NCBI RefSeq assembly: GCF_018143015.1
Contig: NC_054757.1
Location: forward strand, 17,846,285 to 17,910,284
Source: Lytechinus variegatus
Lineage: Eukaryota; Echinodermata; Echinoidea; Temnopleuroida; Toxopneustidae
Length of the DNA stretch: 64,000 bases
Direction: 5' to 3'
Position 1 is the stretch's first letter, and each line of letters starts with the position of its first letter. Positions 1 through 11,818 of this stretch are shown one piece after another. The notes under the pieces were generated by a model, which saw only the letters and a list, made by a program, of their open reading frames with translations, had not been told where the DNA came from and made no database searches. The translations under genes were made by a program, and so were the position numbers.

Positions 1-548
1 TCCCGTATTTCAGAATATTGAACAAAATGTAGTTTTGAAAGTGACGAATTTTCATTAAATAACCAACAGCTGACGAAGCAGGGACAACAATTAAATCGAT
101 AACTGTAAACTTTTGCAAGTTCTGCGGTGATTTCTTGCTCACCCTATACATTGCAAACGAACTGGCCTCCAGCCTGTGTGTGGCAGGCTACTAGCTAGGC
201 ATGTAGGATCGAAGCAAATTCTCAATGGTGCAAACAGTCTCACATGATAAACAGTTTTTCCACCAAAATAATCACAAAATCGGCGGGAAATTCTTATAAT
301 TATACTATGGATTCTCAGATTAATGATTTGGAGATGTAATCGGAGGAACAAGTTATTGACTTGTCATAGATCTAGTTGTTTCAGCTTTCGTTTTGGGTCT
401 TGGTGTGTACGATGCCGCGATGTTTCACCTAATTTTTAAGTTTGACAGTATGTTTCACTTTGAAATTTCATTAATTTCTAAAACATTTTATTTTTCAAGT
501 TTTGAAAATACATTCAAAAACACCAAATAAAGTTATGATTTTTATTAG
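1..548. other. AT-rich DNA, nothing recognised
   Basis: No gene, RNA or repeat is recognised here. Short open frames exist on both strands but none resembles a known protein or has coding character. Confidence 0.5.
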
Positions 549-1375
549 ATGTTTGGATTTTTTGTTTACTTGAAGTTTGAACTTTTCCCTTTTTCTTTCT
601 TTTATATATACCCTATCTTTTCTGCTTGCCCTTTTTGTTCCATCTATCTTAATTTCCTACCTTTCTTTCCTAGAGATTTTCTTTTCTCTCTCTCTGTTCA
701 TTTTTCTTTCTTTCCTTCTTTATCAAATATCCTTTTTTATTTCCTACATTCTTTCTTTCCTTATAATTACCGTGGCTTCCTTCTTTCTTCGTCTCCTGTT
801 TCTTTTCGTTCTTTCTCTCCTCCCATTATTTTCTCTTTTTTTGCGTTCTCTCCACCCTTCATTCTTCCCTTCCGCTCTTTCTTCCTTTCTTTATTTTTTC
901 CTTTATTTTTTCTTTCTTTTGTTTCTTTCTTTCTTTCTTTCCCTACCTTCCTTCCTTCCTCCAGTTTTCTTCTTTCTTTCTTTCTTTCAAAGAATGAAGG
1001 AAACATTTATTTCCTTCATTATTTCTTTCCTCCTTTTTCTTACCTTTTCCCCCTTTAACTCTCTCCTTTATTTTGTCTTTCAGACATTTATTCATCTTTG
1101 CTTCCTTTCTTTCTTTTTCTTTCTTTCTTTTTTTCTTTCTTTCTTTCTATATTAATTTCAAAGAATGACGGAAACCTTACATTTTATCTCTTTTGTTATT
1201 TCTTTCATCCTTCTTTTATTCTAACTTTCTGTTATCTTTTTTTCTTTTCCCTTTATTTTCTTTCCTTCTTAATCATCTCTTTTCTTTCTCCTTTATTCTT
1301 TCGTTCACCTCTTCCAATTCTTTATATATATTTTTTTCACAAGTTTAATACTTTGTGTGGGCTTCTTTGTTGATC
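549..1375. repeat. Pyrimidine-rich low-complexity tract, (CTTT)n-like
   Basis: On the plus strand the sequence is almost entirely C and T, with many CTTT/CTTTCTTT runs broken by short A-containing islands. Translating it gives artefactual Phe/Ser/Leu-rich frames on plus and Lys/Glu/Arg-rich frames on minus. It is a decayed microsatellite rather than a gene. Confidence 0.9.
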
Positions 1376-1395
1376 TTGATTTGTCAAATGTCCCG

Positions 1396-1689
1396 TATTT
1401 AATTTTGTGAAATCTGGTCACCCAGGGGAGCGCAAAAGATACGGCGGCTTGGATTCCAACGGTAGCCCGATATCTTTGTTGCCCGAGCCACCAGTATGCA
1501 CGGACGCTTTCAACGATTTCCTCGAGTACCTACCTTCAGGGAAAGCCGTTCACTTTCTCGGCCAAAGTTGTTTTCTTTTCATGAAGTGTTCGAGGTTCGC
1601 TCTCCATCTAGAAGGCGGCAGTATATAGACGCACAACGAATTCAAGAAAACAGTAAATACACAGACAAACTGTGGTGTTAACCTGTCTA
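1396..1689. other. GC-richer patch of unknown nature
   Basis: This stretch is more GC-rich than its surroundings and holds an open frame of 73 codons (1407-1628, plus). The translation matches nothing I recognise, and in particular not a P450 N-terminal exon (no hydrophobic anchor, no PPGP-type hinge). It may be a piece of an older repeat. Confidence 0.3.
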
Positions 1690-1849
1690 CATACAGGACC
1701 ACACCAGTCATTTTACACCGGTGTTAAATTGACATAGTGTTAGTTTAACACCTATAGTTGTTATTACAACACCTTGGTGGTTACATTTACACTCTTTGGT
1801 GTTTATTCAATCTCTAGGGTGTAATTTTACCACCTCAGGGTGTGGTCCT
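1690..1849. repeat. Repeat with recurring GGTGTTA/TAACACC motifs, target of the LTR element
   Basis: Short motifs of the TAACACC/GGTGTTA kind recur in both orientations here and again just beyond the LTR element (4692-4760: CACCAACTGGTG, GTTTTAACAAC). The LTR element therefore landed inside an older, partly palindromic repeat. No coding content. Confidence 0.5.
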
Positions 1850-1952
1850 TGTCATATGTTATCTCATGATCATTTCACACACACACACACACATATTGAG
1901 ACAGTGATGTTGGCACTCCATACACATATTAACAACCATACTGGCTAAGCCT

Positions 1953-2194
1953 GGGCCCCGTCTAAAAGATTTACGATTGAAATAATCAATCGTCACTCTA
2001 TGGAATCCATCAGTGTCATAAAGTTTTTATACAGGACATTGGCAAAATTGTAAACAAATGAGAACACAACAAATTGTCAAGAAATCAATGAATTTATGGA
2101 TATGCATTCATATCTAGATTTTTTTGAACAAACATGCATTGTATATGTTCACTTTGCTGGCTTTCCATAGTTCCGATTGATCGGATCAATCGCA
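1953..2194. mobile_element. MITE of the GGGCC...TTACAAAG family, nested in the LTR element
   Basis: This is a close relative of the three copies at 36.4-37.5 kb. It shares the GATTGAT..ATCAATC termini and internal landmarks such as GAAATCAATGAATTTATGG and TTTGCTGGCTTTCCATAG. It sits between the 5' LTR remnant and the gag-like region, so it inserted after the LTR element did. Confidence 0.75.
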
Positions 2195-4507
2195 GCTGCT
2201 CTACAACTCGTGGGGGCTGGAGGGTGATGATCCTAAGGAACCATTTATTGTTTGGGATAAGTTTGAGACACAGCTGAAACCTAGATCTAATTTTCGTGTG
2301 GCTAGGCTATATTTGCAAAAGTATGAGAAAGAGAGGGAAAGTACAGACGACTTTGTATCACGTCTTAAGCTACAGGCGTATGATTGCGAGTTTCGAGATA
2401 AGACTGAGCTTCGGGAACGAATCATCGAGCAATTTTTAGCGGGTACAAGGTATCCAGAGCTCCAGAAGGATCTATTGGGTAAAGGTAAGACCCTCAGTCC
2501 CACAAAATCTCGAACTAAGCAGGACATTTGAAGCATCCCAGATGCATATGGCGCAGCTTGTACAGACCAACATGCAGCCCGCGTCAGCATGGTCAGTTGA
2601 TGTACATGTAGTTCGACATAAGACTACCGCTAGCAGTAACCATAGTAATAGTAATAGGATAAATTCCTTGAAGGTTGCCAAGGGACAATAGGAACTGCAG
2701 ACGACATCGTGCTCTTCGGCAAAAGTAAAGAGGAACATGACCAGAACCTGAATCCCCTCATGTCACAAGCCACAAAGTACAGTCTGCAGGTCAACAGTGA
2801 CAAATGCAGCATAAAGGTCCATCAGGTTGCCTTCTTTGGTATGATCGATGATGCTGGAGGTGTCCACCCAGATTCTCATACGGTTTAGGCGATCAAGTTG
2901 ATGTCTCCTTATGAGAACAAGAGCCAACTTCGTGGGTTTCTGGGCATGATAACCTACTTCAGTCCTTATATCTAACCTCTCAGCTGAGACTGATACTAGC
3001 CTACGTGGTCTCTTGAATGCGGTCTCTGACTTCCAATTGACTCCAAGTCATGAGACCGCATTCAATGATCTGCGTGACAAGATATGTCATGATGCCACTC
3101 TAGCATACTTTGATGTCAGCAAACCAACGGTGCTTCAGGTTGATACCTCTCTGCAAGGATAGGGGCAATGTTCCTTCAAGATGGCAAGGCTATCGCATTC
3201 GCATCTAAGACCCTCAGTGATGCAGAGAAGAGGTACGCAAACATTGAGCGGGAGTTGCTTACTGTCGTCTTTGGTTGTGAGCGCTTCCACGCATTCCTGT
3301 ACTGGAAAAGCTTCACCGTAGAAACAGATCACATACTTCTAGAGATGATCCAACACAAGCGCTTAGTAGCAGCTCCACCTAGACTTCAGTGTATACTTCT
3401 TCGTCTTCAGCCATACGCGCTTACTATTGTCTACAGACCTGGAAAGGATGTACCCGTAGCTGACTTTTTGTCCAGGCGTCCCCTTGGTCCCCCAGAGCAC
3501 ATTCCTTGACCTGCAAATCAACTTTGTAAAATTCGCTCCAGACCGCTTGAGTCAGTTGAAGGAGGAAACAGCCAAAGGTGCAGAGTTTGCAGCGCTCCGG
3601 GGGGTTGTCGTTAGAGGCTGGCTAGAGAGGAGTTGAGAGCTACCGAGATAGACACTTTCATTCCTCAACCTACAGAGAGTTTGCCATAACGTGAGCAGGA
3701 TTTAACCATAACTTCCTCTCCCCACTACCCCAGATCGAGAACACGGTCAAGAAAGCTAAGGCGAGTGGCATAGACCCTAACCTGGCTCTGCTGTGTATCC
3801 GTGCCACCCCAATAGATAGTTGCATCCCAAGTCCAGCTGAGCTACTCTATGGAAGAAAGGTGAAGGATAATCTCTCCGTGGGAATCCACAACAACGCTTC
3901 ATGCAGCGACAGGAGACCCAGAAGTACTATCATGGCAAATCGGCACATGACTTACCACCTCTTACAGGGTCCAGGACCATCGAACTGGACATTGGTTTCA
4001 GCTACTCTTCGAGACAAACTTCTAGAGCCTAGATCCTACCTGTTGGAGACGCCGAATGGTCGTCTATCATTCTATTGCGAAGGAACAGAAAACAGCTTGC
4101 AGATGCCTACCTAGGCTTCCCCACCGTGACGTAGGGATATACCAGCAGCAAATGCAACACCTGAAGACAAGGCTACTGCTCCACCATCTCCCTTGTCTCG
4201 TCATGACTCATCCCCACATGCTGATGGCCCAAACATCATCCGCAGAGGCCGTCATGTTAAGAGGCCTAACAGCATGAACATGCAGGGTCACCCATTGATT
4301 GTCCTTTAGCCATTACACGCATGTCTGGAATCGGATCATCAAAAACTACATATTCCTCATGAAGCTAATATTAGTGGACATTTAGAAAACCACTGACCTG
4401 CAGTCGACCTATATTAATTTGGATCTTAAGGACTTTAATTGTCCCCGGAAATCTCGATTTGGAACTCTATACGTATATGGACTCAGTGATTATTCCCCGG
4501 AAGGGGG

Positions 4508-4686
4508 TGTCATAATAATTATGTTATCTCATGTTCATTTTACGCACACATACACATATTGAGACAGTGATGTTGGCACTCCATACACACATTAACAACC
4601 AGACTGGCTGGACCTGAACTGTATATCAATTCTCAATCCGTGTCGTTATTTCAGTTTGTCTTAGAGCCAAACTAACCCACATAACA
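4508..4686 (+). repeat. 3' LTR of the Ty3/gypsy-type fossil
   Basis: It starts TGTCATA and ends ATAACA, and is directly followed by GTCCT. About 100 bp match the 5' copy at 1850-1950, including the shared stretch around TGATGTTGGCACTCC. Confidence 0.8.
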
Positions 4687-4967
4687 GTCCTCTATCATGT
4701 CTATAGACACCAACTGGTGTCAGTTTTAACAACATAGTTTTTACAGTGTAATAAAATGCCCGTTAATAATGACAATGAACAACTGGGAGCTCTGTCGATA
4801 AATAGTGAACCGGAAGAGCAATTTCATCCTTGGTTTCTGAGCTGACAAAAAATTGCTAATGCGTTGTTTGTCCTGATTCCAGGGAGAAGTTGCTGTATTC
4901 ATTTCAGAATTCTTGGTTGTTTGTTGTCATGAAAGAATTTTATAATGTGTATTTTTCTCTTTGTAAG

Positions 4968-7900
4968 CCGGGGCTCTGGTATCATTTTTCCCCCAAAACT
5001 CTCTAAGGTGGTGGCTAAGTGGACGAAGAAGTACGGTAACGTCATTAGCATCAATCTCTTCAACACTCGTCTGGTAATACTGAGCGATGAGCAGCTTATT
5101 CAAGAAGTTTTGGGGGGCCATCACGCTGTAGATAGACCAGCAATGCCTGTCGTCAAACAAATCACTGGAAGGAAGTTTGCTGGTAAGAATTTACAAAATT
5201 AAAAAAGATAGCTCATGCCTGCTCTCAATATCGCTTCTCCAAGTCTGAATCATGTCAAATGAAAGGCGTATTCTGATAGAGTGCTATATATACTTGGTTA
5301 AGCTTTTAAATTGTATATGTCTTCCTAATAGGTGTTGCCTTCGCTAATGGTGAAATATGGCAGGAGCAGCGTCGCTTCTTTCTATCTGCTTTCAAGAAAC
5401 CTGAAGTAGGTGGGATCAGGTATGATGATTTGCTCAAAACTTTCTTCCGTCATTTCCTTACTAGTGTGACGTTCAATAGGATGTCAAGAATATGGAGTTT
5501 TGACTCCAAACACGCACATTCTGGCAACGGTTGGGCAACGTTGTCAGCCGCGATGCGATCGGTCGTGCAACACTCTTGCATTATCGCACCCGGTCGCGAA
5601 ACTGGTCTATGTGGGTCGCTAGCGCACGTGCAAGACGTCTTGCCTCCAACCGACTAAATGCGTGCCGTGCCAACTTTCGCACCAAGTCGTGGAACGTTCA
5701 ACAATACTCGCAAGACGAGTGTTCGTACGATCCGATGCGAGTGAATTGGTCGCGTTTTGATTTTGAACATGTTCAACATTTAGATGCGACCAGTCACAGA
5801 CCCCTCAGGTTCGTGCGATCGCCAATGACTAGGTGTTCTCACAAGACACCAAGCGATCGGTCATTGCAAACTGATCGGGGTCAATTGTGAAAAATGGCAG
5901 TGGTGGTCAACGTTCTCTGAATTGATACTCGCTGTGAAACATATGCGGATAACATAATATGCACAACAATATCACACATCCTGAACAATCAGACAAATCC
6001 CGGGTTCTTACATATGCATAACTATAACTCCGCTTAATTGCAATGGAACATTCATATCAAAATAATTTACGATCGATTGTTATTTGTTTTTTATTAAACA
6101 GGTATGAAAATATCATCGAAGACCAGGCGATTCGCGTGTTGTCAGAGATTGAAAAGAGCAAAGGGCAAATGTTCGAACCTAATCAATGGCTATATGCCTC
6201 CATTGGAAACATCATCCTCAAGATCACAACTGGAGTTTCCTATGAGTACGACGACGATAATTTGCGTCGTCTTTTGGTTCGTACTAAGCGAATTTTTGAT
6301 GCGATTGGCCCCGGCGGCCTTTTGAACGTAGTGCCGATCCTTGCCGCAATTCCGTCTCGGTCGAAGCAACTTCTCACAGAAGGGTGGAGTGCGCTCTTTG
6401 ACTATATGAAGGAGAGTGTCGCAAGCCACAGGTCTGCAACTGTGTCACAAGGAGATGACTTCATCAAGAAGTATCTAGAGATGTCTGGAAAAGTCGGAGA
6501 GGTATCTATGTATGACTTTTGATATTATAATCTTTGAATAAAAGTGCTGAGGGCCACAGACTTGCCGAAGTTCGATGCCACTTGGTTCCAATTGTTCCCA
6601 TATGAACTGGTCGTCAGTTGGTTCAGATAGAACGATTAGGACCAACAAGTTCCTATAGGGACAATTTGGGAACGAAACCATTTATCAATTTGCAATAGTT
6701 TACTATGCAATACACTAATAAGGGGACTTGTTTGATTAACTCGAACAACTGATTTATAAAATTATATTTTGATTATTAGTCCGAAATTAAGTTGCAGTTT
6801 CGAGACCACGAATTTGAAGGAAAAAAAAGAGCTGAAAGGCCGATATTGAAAGAGTTCCCATGGTTTTTGTATACAGGGATGCTCAAATAAGGTGTAATTA
6901 ACCTGAAAAGCAAAATTAGCTGGAAAAAAAAGTAAAAAAAAAAATAATAATAATAATCCGAGCTCTCACACCCCTGGATGTTAAATACCAGTCGTGGGAA
7001 ATGGTGAGTCCAGACTCCTAGTCGAAACCAATAAATCAGCGGGAATTAATGCATATTGACTTTATTCCCGGGGTGACATGCAATCTATATTTCCTGGAAT
7101 ACTGAACTGTAGGGCCTACATGAGGACTGCAGGGGTTTGAAACAAGCAACCCGGCCAGCTACCCCCCCCAAAAAAAAAATAAAATGATAAAAACAGCTGA
7201 TAAATAGACTATTGTAGTATTAATTTTATTTTGATTTATCATACATGTCTTAGGTCTTTAGTAATACAGCCGTTTTATATTCTTGGGGCTGAGGCATATT
7301 GTGACTATTATCTGATCTTCCATCAATTTTAATAGGTGGAGGGTGAGGGCCCGGGTAAGGGAAGTTTTGATGAAACCAACCTTCTTGAATCTTCCCTCGA
7401 AATGCTGCTTGGTGGGCTAGAAACAGCGGCCACATCTCTTGAATGGATTCTCCACACACTGGCATCGCATCCTGAAGCGCAACGTCGAATTCGTCAAGAA
7501 ATGGCCGAGGTCATCGGCAAGGACCGCTTTCCACAGTACTCCGACCACAACAGAATGCCCCAAACCATGGCGATCATTGCTGAATGCATGCGTTTCCGAC
7601 CAATTGCAACTTTCCCTCTCTCTCACGTGGCTGCTGAGGATTTCAAGATCGGCGAGTACGACATTCCGAAAGGCACACAGATCGTGTATAACTTCTGGAA
7701 TTCGTTAAGAAGTCCGATGCTCTGGGAAAAGCCGGAAGAGTTTAGACTGGACAGGTTCTTGACTAAAGACGGGAAGTTCAATAAGAAGCGAGAGCCATCT
7801 CAATTTGGAGTGGGTATGGAAATTAAATCCTTATTAGGCCATGCATGCGGGAATCATTAAAACTGTTCTGAGTCTCGTGATATTGAAGAATCTGCAATAA

Positions 7901-8427
7901 TGAAATGCCTACTCCCGAAACCATTTTCTGTAAGATCCCGCGCATTTTTAAAAGCATTTTTAGAAAATATTAGAGTTCTCATACATTTTCATTCAAACTG
8001 TTGCATTAAATGCACTTTGCAATAAAGTTAACGTTAATCCTAACCAGGTCGGGCTTTTTTGGTGTTCTGTGTTCACTGTTGGGTGCTTGTCTTCTTTATT
8101 CATTTTGTGGGTGTGTGTGTGTAAAGACCCTTAATTCTGACGAGAAGTTACATGCACATGCACCGATGTACAATCATTGCCCTATACAGCCGAATTACGA
8201 ACAAGAGACTTGATTCTGTTTTCATGCATTTCATTCATCTGTGTCTAGGTCGAAGAATTTGTCCAGGCGAGGTGTTGGCCAGGGCCGAGATCTTCTTGTT
8301 CACCACTTACATCGTGAAGCGCTTTAACCTCCGTCTGGCTGAAGGAACTCCAGAAAATCCAAAGTGCCTCGTGGGCCTTAGCGTCCGACCAGAACCATAC
8401 CAGATCCATGCTGAGAAGATCGAGTAA
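4968..8427 (+). CDS. Cytochrome P450, CYP2-type (N-terminal exon not seen)
   Basis: Microsomal haem-thiolate monooxygenase; substrate unknown. Five exons with GT-AG junctions and consistent phases: 4968-5182, 5332-5419, 6102-6501, 7336-7813, 8249-8427, giving 452 residues and a TAA stop. Exon 1 carries the KYGNVISI region and exon 2 the C-helix NGEIWQEQRRF. Exon 4 holds the I-helix GGLETA, the K-helix ExxR (ECMR) and the FRLDRF meander. Exon 5 completes the haem loop FGVGRRICPGE, where Cys is the haem ligand. The phase-1 intron inside the haem loop and the overall pattern are typical of CYP2 genes. About 40 residues (membrane anchor and Pro-rich hinge) are missing, so a first exon must lie upstream. 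I found none between 1 and 4967, so it is probably outside the window, with the LTR fossil in the intron. No disabling change is seen in these exons. The subfamily cannot be assigned. Confidence 0.88.
5470..5895. repeat. GC-rich, CGATCG-rich repeat-like block in P450 intron
   Basis: An abruptly GC-rich segment within the intron after exon 2. It is full of GCGATCGG, CGTGC and GCGAC motifs in both orientations. Its two open frames resemble no protein. The composition contrast suggests an inserted non-autonomous element, but I could not define its termini. Confidence 0.4.
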
Positions 8428-8990
8428 TCTATCCGTTTTGCTAAGGGCGGCGGTTTTGATGAACGGGGGACATGTATTTGAAAGCCGCCCCCCCCCCCCT
8501 TACCGCCGCCACCACGAATGCTTCTCCCTTACCCACTCGTCCCAAAAAGATCTCATGTCGAATCGTCATAATTAAGTAAATGCTTTCGCGTATAGATATT
8601 CTACGATGCATCTGTTTTATTTGTCCCATATTTTCATTCTACATGTATACTATTTCAACAGAATGGTGAAAAAAAATATAGAATTTGGATCCAGTCGACA
8701 TTCTGTTATTCTTCTTGTAATTTAATGTTGGCAAAAAGAAGACATTAAAATCAAAATTACGTTAAGTAAGAAGAGGGTCATTCACAACCAGAAAACTATT
8801 CAAATAAAAATAAAATGTTTCGGGTAGCTGAACATTCAATTGGCTAAACTTCTAAAACAATTTGTATTTTTTTTCCATTGTCAGTGCCATTTGACAGGGG
8901 TGGCAAAGTTTTGCCACCTCCGCCTTAAATCGAAAGGTGCTTAAATATTAGTCCACAACCTCATTATTCTCGGATGTACATACAAATATC
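8428..8990 (+). other. P450 3' flank with candidate poly(A) signal
   Basis: An AT-rich stretch follows the P450 stop, with a C-run near 8487. A canonical AATAAA at 8803-8808 (plus) is the first good polyadenylation signal, about 375 bp past the stop. Assigning it to this gene is inference. Confidence 0.4.
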
Positions 8991-9125
8991 CAAAATAATG
9001 ATAATAATAATAGCTGGATTTATAAAGCGCTTTTTGCCAGAGGATACAAAGCGCTGCTATTATAGCCCCGGCTTTAGCTCGAGCTACCATCACCTGCGCT
9101 CAGTGCAAAAGCACTCGTTAGCAAG
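8991..9125 (-). repeat. SINE fragment (body and 3' end)
   Basis: It has the hallmarks of the SINE copies at 21.3, 24.8 and 35.6 kb read on minus: the AGCTCGAGC..AGCCCCGGCT block, the GCGCTTTATAAA segment and an ATT-type tail at 8995-9012. The tRNA-like head is absent. Confidence 0.55.
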
Positions 9126-9130
9126 TTTTT

Positions 9131-10667
9131 TTTTCAATCATGTTTATATTTTCGTTATCCTTATGAGTTTTATGCCAAAAACTAGCGTTCTATAATGTAA
9201 AATGTTTCACCTTATCAAGTCTGCACTACTGTAATATTATTTGGAATGATTCTGAAACAACAAAATTGGAACCTTTAAAAAAAAATCAAAAAATCTTGTA
9301 AATCTGCATAAACTCTCCGTTAGTCCATTGAGAGATCAATCCTAGATTTGCACTTGATGTTATCTTCTCGTATCCCTCAACATGCTAAATGTATATGGTA
9401 TCCAAAAAACAAATAGCATCAGTAATCTATGATACATTTCGTATTATTATTCCTAAAACTATATATCCAAATGATTTTCGAAACGAATTCGTTCCGAAGA
9501 AAATCAATAGTTTAACTATACAATAACCATTATAACATCGTAGAACTAAGTTAAAAGGTTTATATTCTTGATAAAAGTATATGTAAAGTAGTTTCCTTTA
9601 CTTCCTCTCGTAACGTTATATTGTGCCCCTTCTGGTATTGTGCTGGAGTATATACTTAGTATAGTTTTTTTCTTCTTGTATGATCAGTTTTGTCTAGTTA
9701 ATCAATAATCAGTACAGTGTCTGTATGATATTCTGCAGTCTATATTCTCTTCTTATTACTAATTTTTGTAAAGTTCCAATTGGTTTTCATTTCTCTCGTC
9801 ATTTAGGTACATTTTATTGTTTTGATGGTGACTAGATCAATCTGAAAAAATACTGGGCAGAAAATCGGTCCTTGCTGAACAGCAAGCAGTATATCATAGA
9901 TGAAATTGTCAGGATGAAGACAGTCGTGATTTAATTTGCAAAGAAAAATATCATCGGAATATGCATGTAAACTTGTTACATTATGTACATATCATTTTAC
10001 TGCAACCTTTACCCAAAGGCTGAATGATGAACATGAAGGGGAAAAAATATGTCATTTAATCATTATCAGATTTTATTGATTATTTGAGTGTAAACTACGC
10101 TCATAGACGTCTTCCCACTTCAATAATTTTGGGAAAAGACTGTATTCTTCAAAACTAGTTGTAATAGTCATAGTTGAAGTTTACTCATGGTTGCCGGAAG
10201 TAAATGCTTTAGGATAAGGGTTATTGTTAAACGCCTTTTATACAGCTCAGATGATGGATGTTAATTTGCAAGAAAAGTTAATGTATCAGACAATTATAAT
10301 GTTACCTTTTGTCCACGGCCTCGCTGAAAAGCAGCTTCTAGCTGAAAGCAGGCTTTTTAACCGTGATTGAATAAATAAAATATAAAAAAATCTACAGACG
10401 GTTGTATGTTGTTTCACATTATTTTCGCATTATTACAATGATGAAGTGTAAATTTTTTTCTAAATACATAAAATATGGACGATTAAAAAATAAAATGATT
10501 ATACCATGTGGTTAAAAAAAAGACACCTCACAAATCCACAATTTAAGGAAAAAAATATGCCATGAACACGTTATTATTATACATGTTATATATGGCCTAA
10601 ACAGTATACTCTCCCAAATAATTTGATATACCGTATTTATGTGGTATTTGTTAACGCTTCATGATCA
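9131..10667. other. AT-rich intergenic DNA, no gene recognised
   Basis: Low GC, A/T homopolymer runs, and no open frame with recognisable similarity on either strand. Confidence 0.5.
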
Positions 10668-10795
10668 GGGGCCCGTGGCAGAAAGAGTTGCAATCGATCG
10701 CAACTATAAAAATCATGCGCAACTTGATTTTCAACCAATCAACAGCGCGTATTTGGGAATTGCGTTTAAACGCAACTCTTTCTGCAACAGGCCCC
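10668..10795. mobile_element. Palindromic MITE, GGGCCCGT-GCAGAAAGAGTTGC family (copy 1)
   Basis: The left end (GCAGAAAGAGTTGCAAT) and right end (GCAACTCTTTCTGCAACAGG) are inverted repeats of each other. The core ATCATGCGCAACTTGATTTT is shared with copies at 24.36 and 25.35 kb. Non-coding. Confidence 0.8.
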
Positions 10796-11159
10796 AGGAG
10801 GTATTCTTTGCAGTGATGTAAATTTTTATTTGCACCAAAGCATGGATCCTACTCCATTGTCAAAGTAAAATATGACTGCAATAATGATAAATGAATCCAG
10901 ATATCAATGATGTCATATAATCCTACAAGGGTTGGATTAGATCCTTTTCAAAATTTACATAATTTCAGCATCAAATCTCAAGTTAATTTCATTGAAAGGG
11001 ATTATCAAATATGTTTACTAACTCGTGTGGGAGCATTGGCGGCGGAAGCAAAAAATTTTAGGAGGGGACAACCCAAGAAAAAAATTTGACAAGCAAAAAA
11101 AAAAAAAAGGTTCTCAACCTAAAAATTTTAGGGGAGACGCGTAGGAAAATAAATTGACA

Positions 11160-11194
<35 letters not shown>

Positions 11195-11296
11195 TCATCA
11201 ACAACAAATTTAGGGGGGACCGTCCCCCTCCTCAAATTTAGGGGGGGACACGTCCCCCCCGCTTCCGCCGCCTATGTGTGGGAGTATTGATATCTT
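10796..11296. repeat. A-run-rich repeat with GGGGGAC / GTCCCCC inverted motifs
   Basis: At 11030-11275 there are several near-copies of a TTTAGGGGGGAC module separated by long A runs, ending in GGGGGACACGTCCCCCCCGC. The same GGGGACA..TGTCCCC style and the GCTTGTCAAATT neighbour recur in the element at 49.25-50.13 kb, suggesting related families. No coding content. Confidence 0.5.
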
Positions 11297-11818
11297 GGGG
11301 GCACTTCCATTGACGAGTGGATACCGTGCGCGACCATGGGGTCTCGTAAAGCACCCTAAACACGTATTTTCCATATTCTGAACATGCACCCCTTAACAAA
11401 TATTGGAAACAAAACGACACTCTTGACAAATATTCCCCGAAATGAACCCCTAAACAAGTACACTTATTGTTGTATCACGGGTCCTTCGGTCGTCGGTTTT
11501 ACCTTTTTCACATCATTTGGTTTAGTACGACCCCCTCTTCAACACCTCGTGCAAATTGGACTTTAAACACGTATATAGTGTTGAGGCAAAAAGGACATCC
11601 TTTATAAAACATTCTAATCTTATTTTATCATCCCCATAAATTCGACCCTAAACACCTAATTTTCCTAGCGAAATAGATACCTTTTTTCATTATTTTTGTG
11701 TTTTTGACACCATTATCACATTACGTAACGTGCCCTATCTTCAAAAAGACATCCTTTTTACGTGGTTTTTTTTTTTGGTCGCGCATGGTATCCACTCGTC
11801 AATTAAGTGGCCCCCGGG
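11297..11818. mobile_element. Non-autonomous element, GGGGCCACTT..GGTCGCGCATGG family (copy 1)
   Basis: The left end (GACGAGTGGATACCGTGCGCG ACCATGG) and right end (GGTCGCGCATGGTATCCACT) form terminal inverted repeats. The interior matches the second copy at 52272-52813 along its length, for example GCACCCCTTAACA, GACATCCTTT and TAGCGAAATAGATACC. Confidence 0.75.

Larger units (their letters stand above)
1850..4686 (+). mobile_element. Ty3/gypsy-type LTR retrotransposon, broken fossil
   Basis: The element begins with an LTR remnant at 1850-1950 and ends with an LTR at 4508-4686 (TGT...ACA ends, about 179 bp). It is flanked by a 5-bp duplication GTCCT (1845-1849 and 4687-4691). A G-rich polypurine tract lies just before the 3' LTR. 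Recognisable parts on the plus strand, in order, are a retrotransposon gag-like stretch (about 2205-2570), the C-terminal part of a reverse transcriptase (about 2690-2960), an RNase H region (about 3000-3510) and a trailing polyprotein-like remnant (about 3690-4110). It is broken in many places, clearly more than ten. LTR differences of very roughly a tenth suggest an old insertion. A MITE has inserted next to the 5' LTR remnant. Confidence 0.85.

Noticed and set aside
549-1155. Two long overlapping plus-strand open frames rich in Phe, Ser and Leu
   Set aside because: They are translations of a CT-rich low-complexity tract; both frames stay open for compositional reasons.
1407-1681. P450 first exon in the GC-rich patch
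   Set aside because: No hydrophobic anchor, no Pro-rich hinge and no suitable donor; it also lies upstream of an independent repeat.
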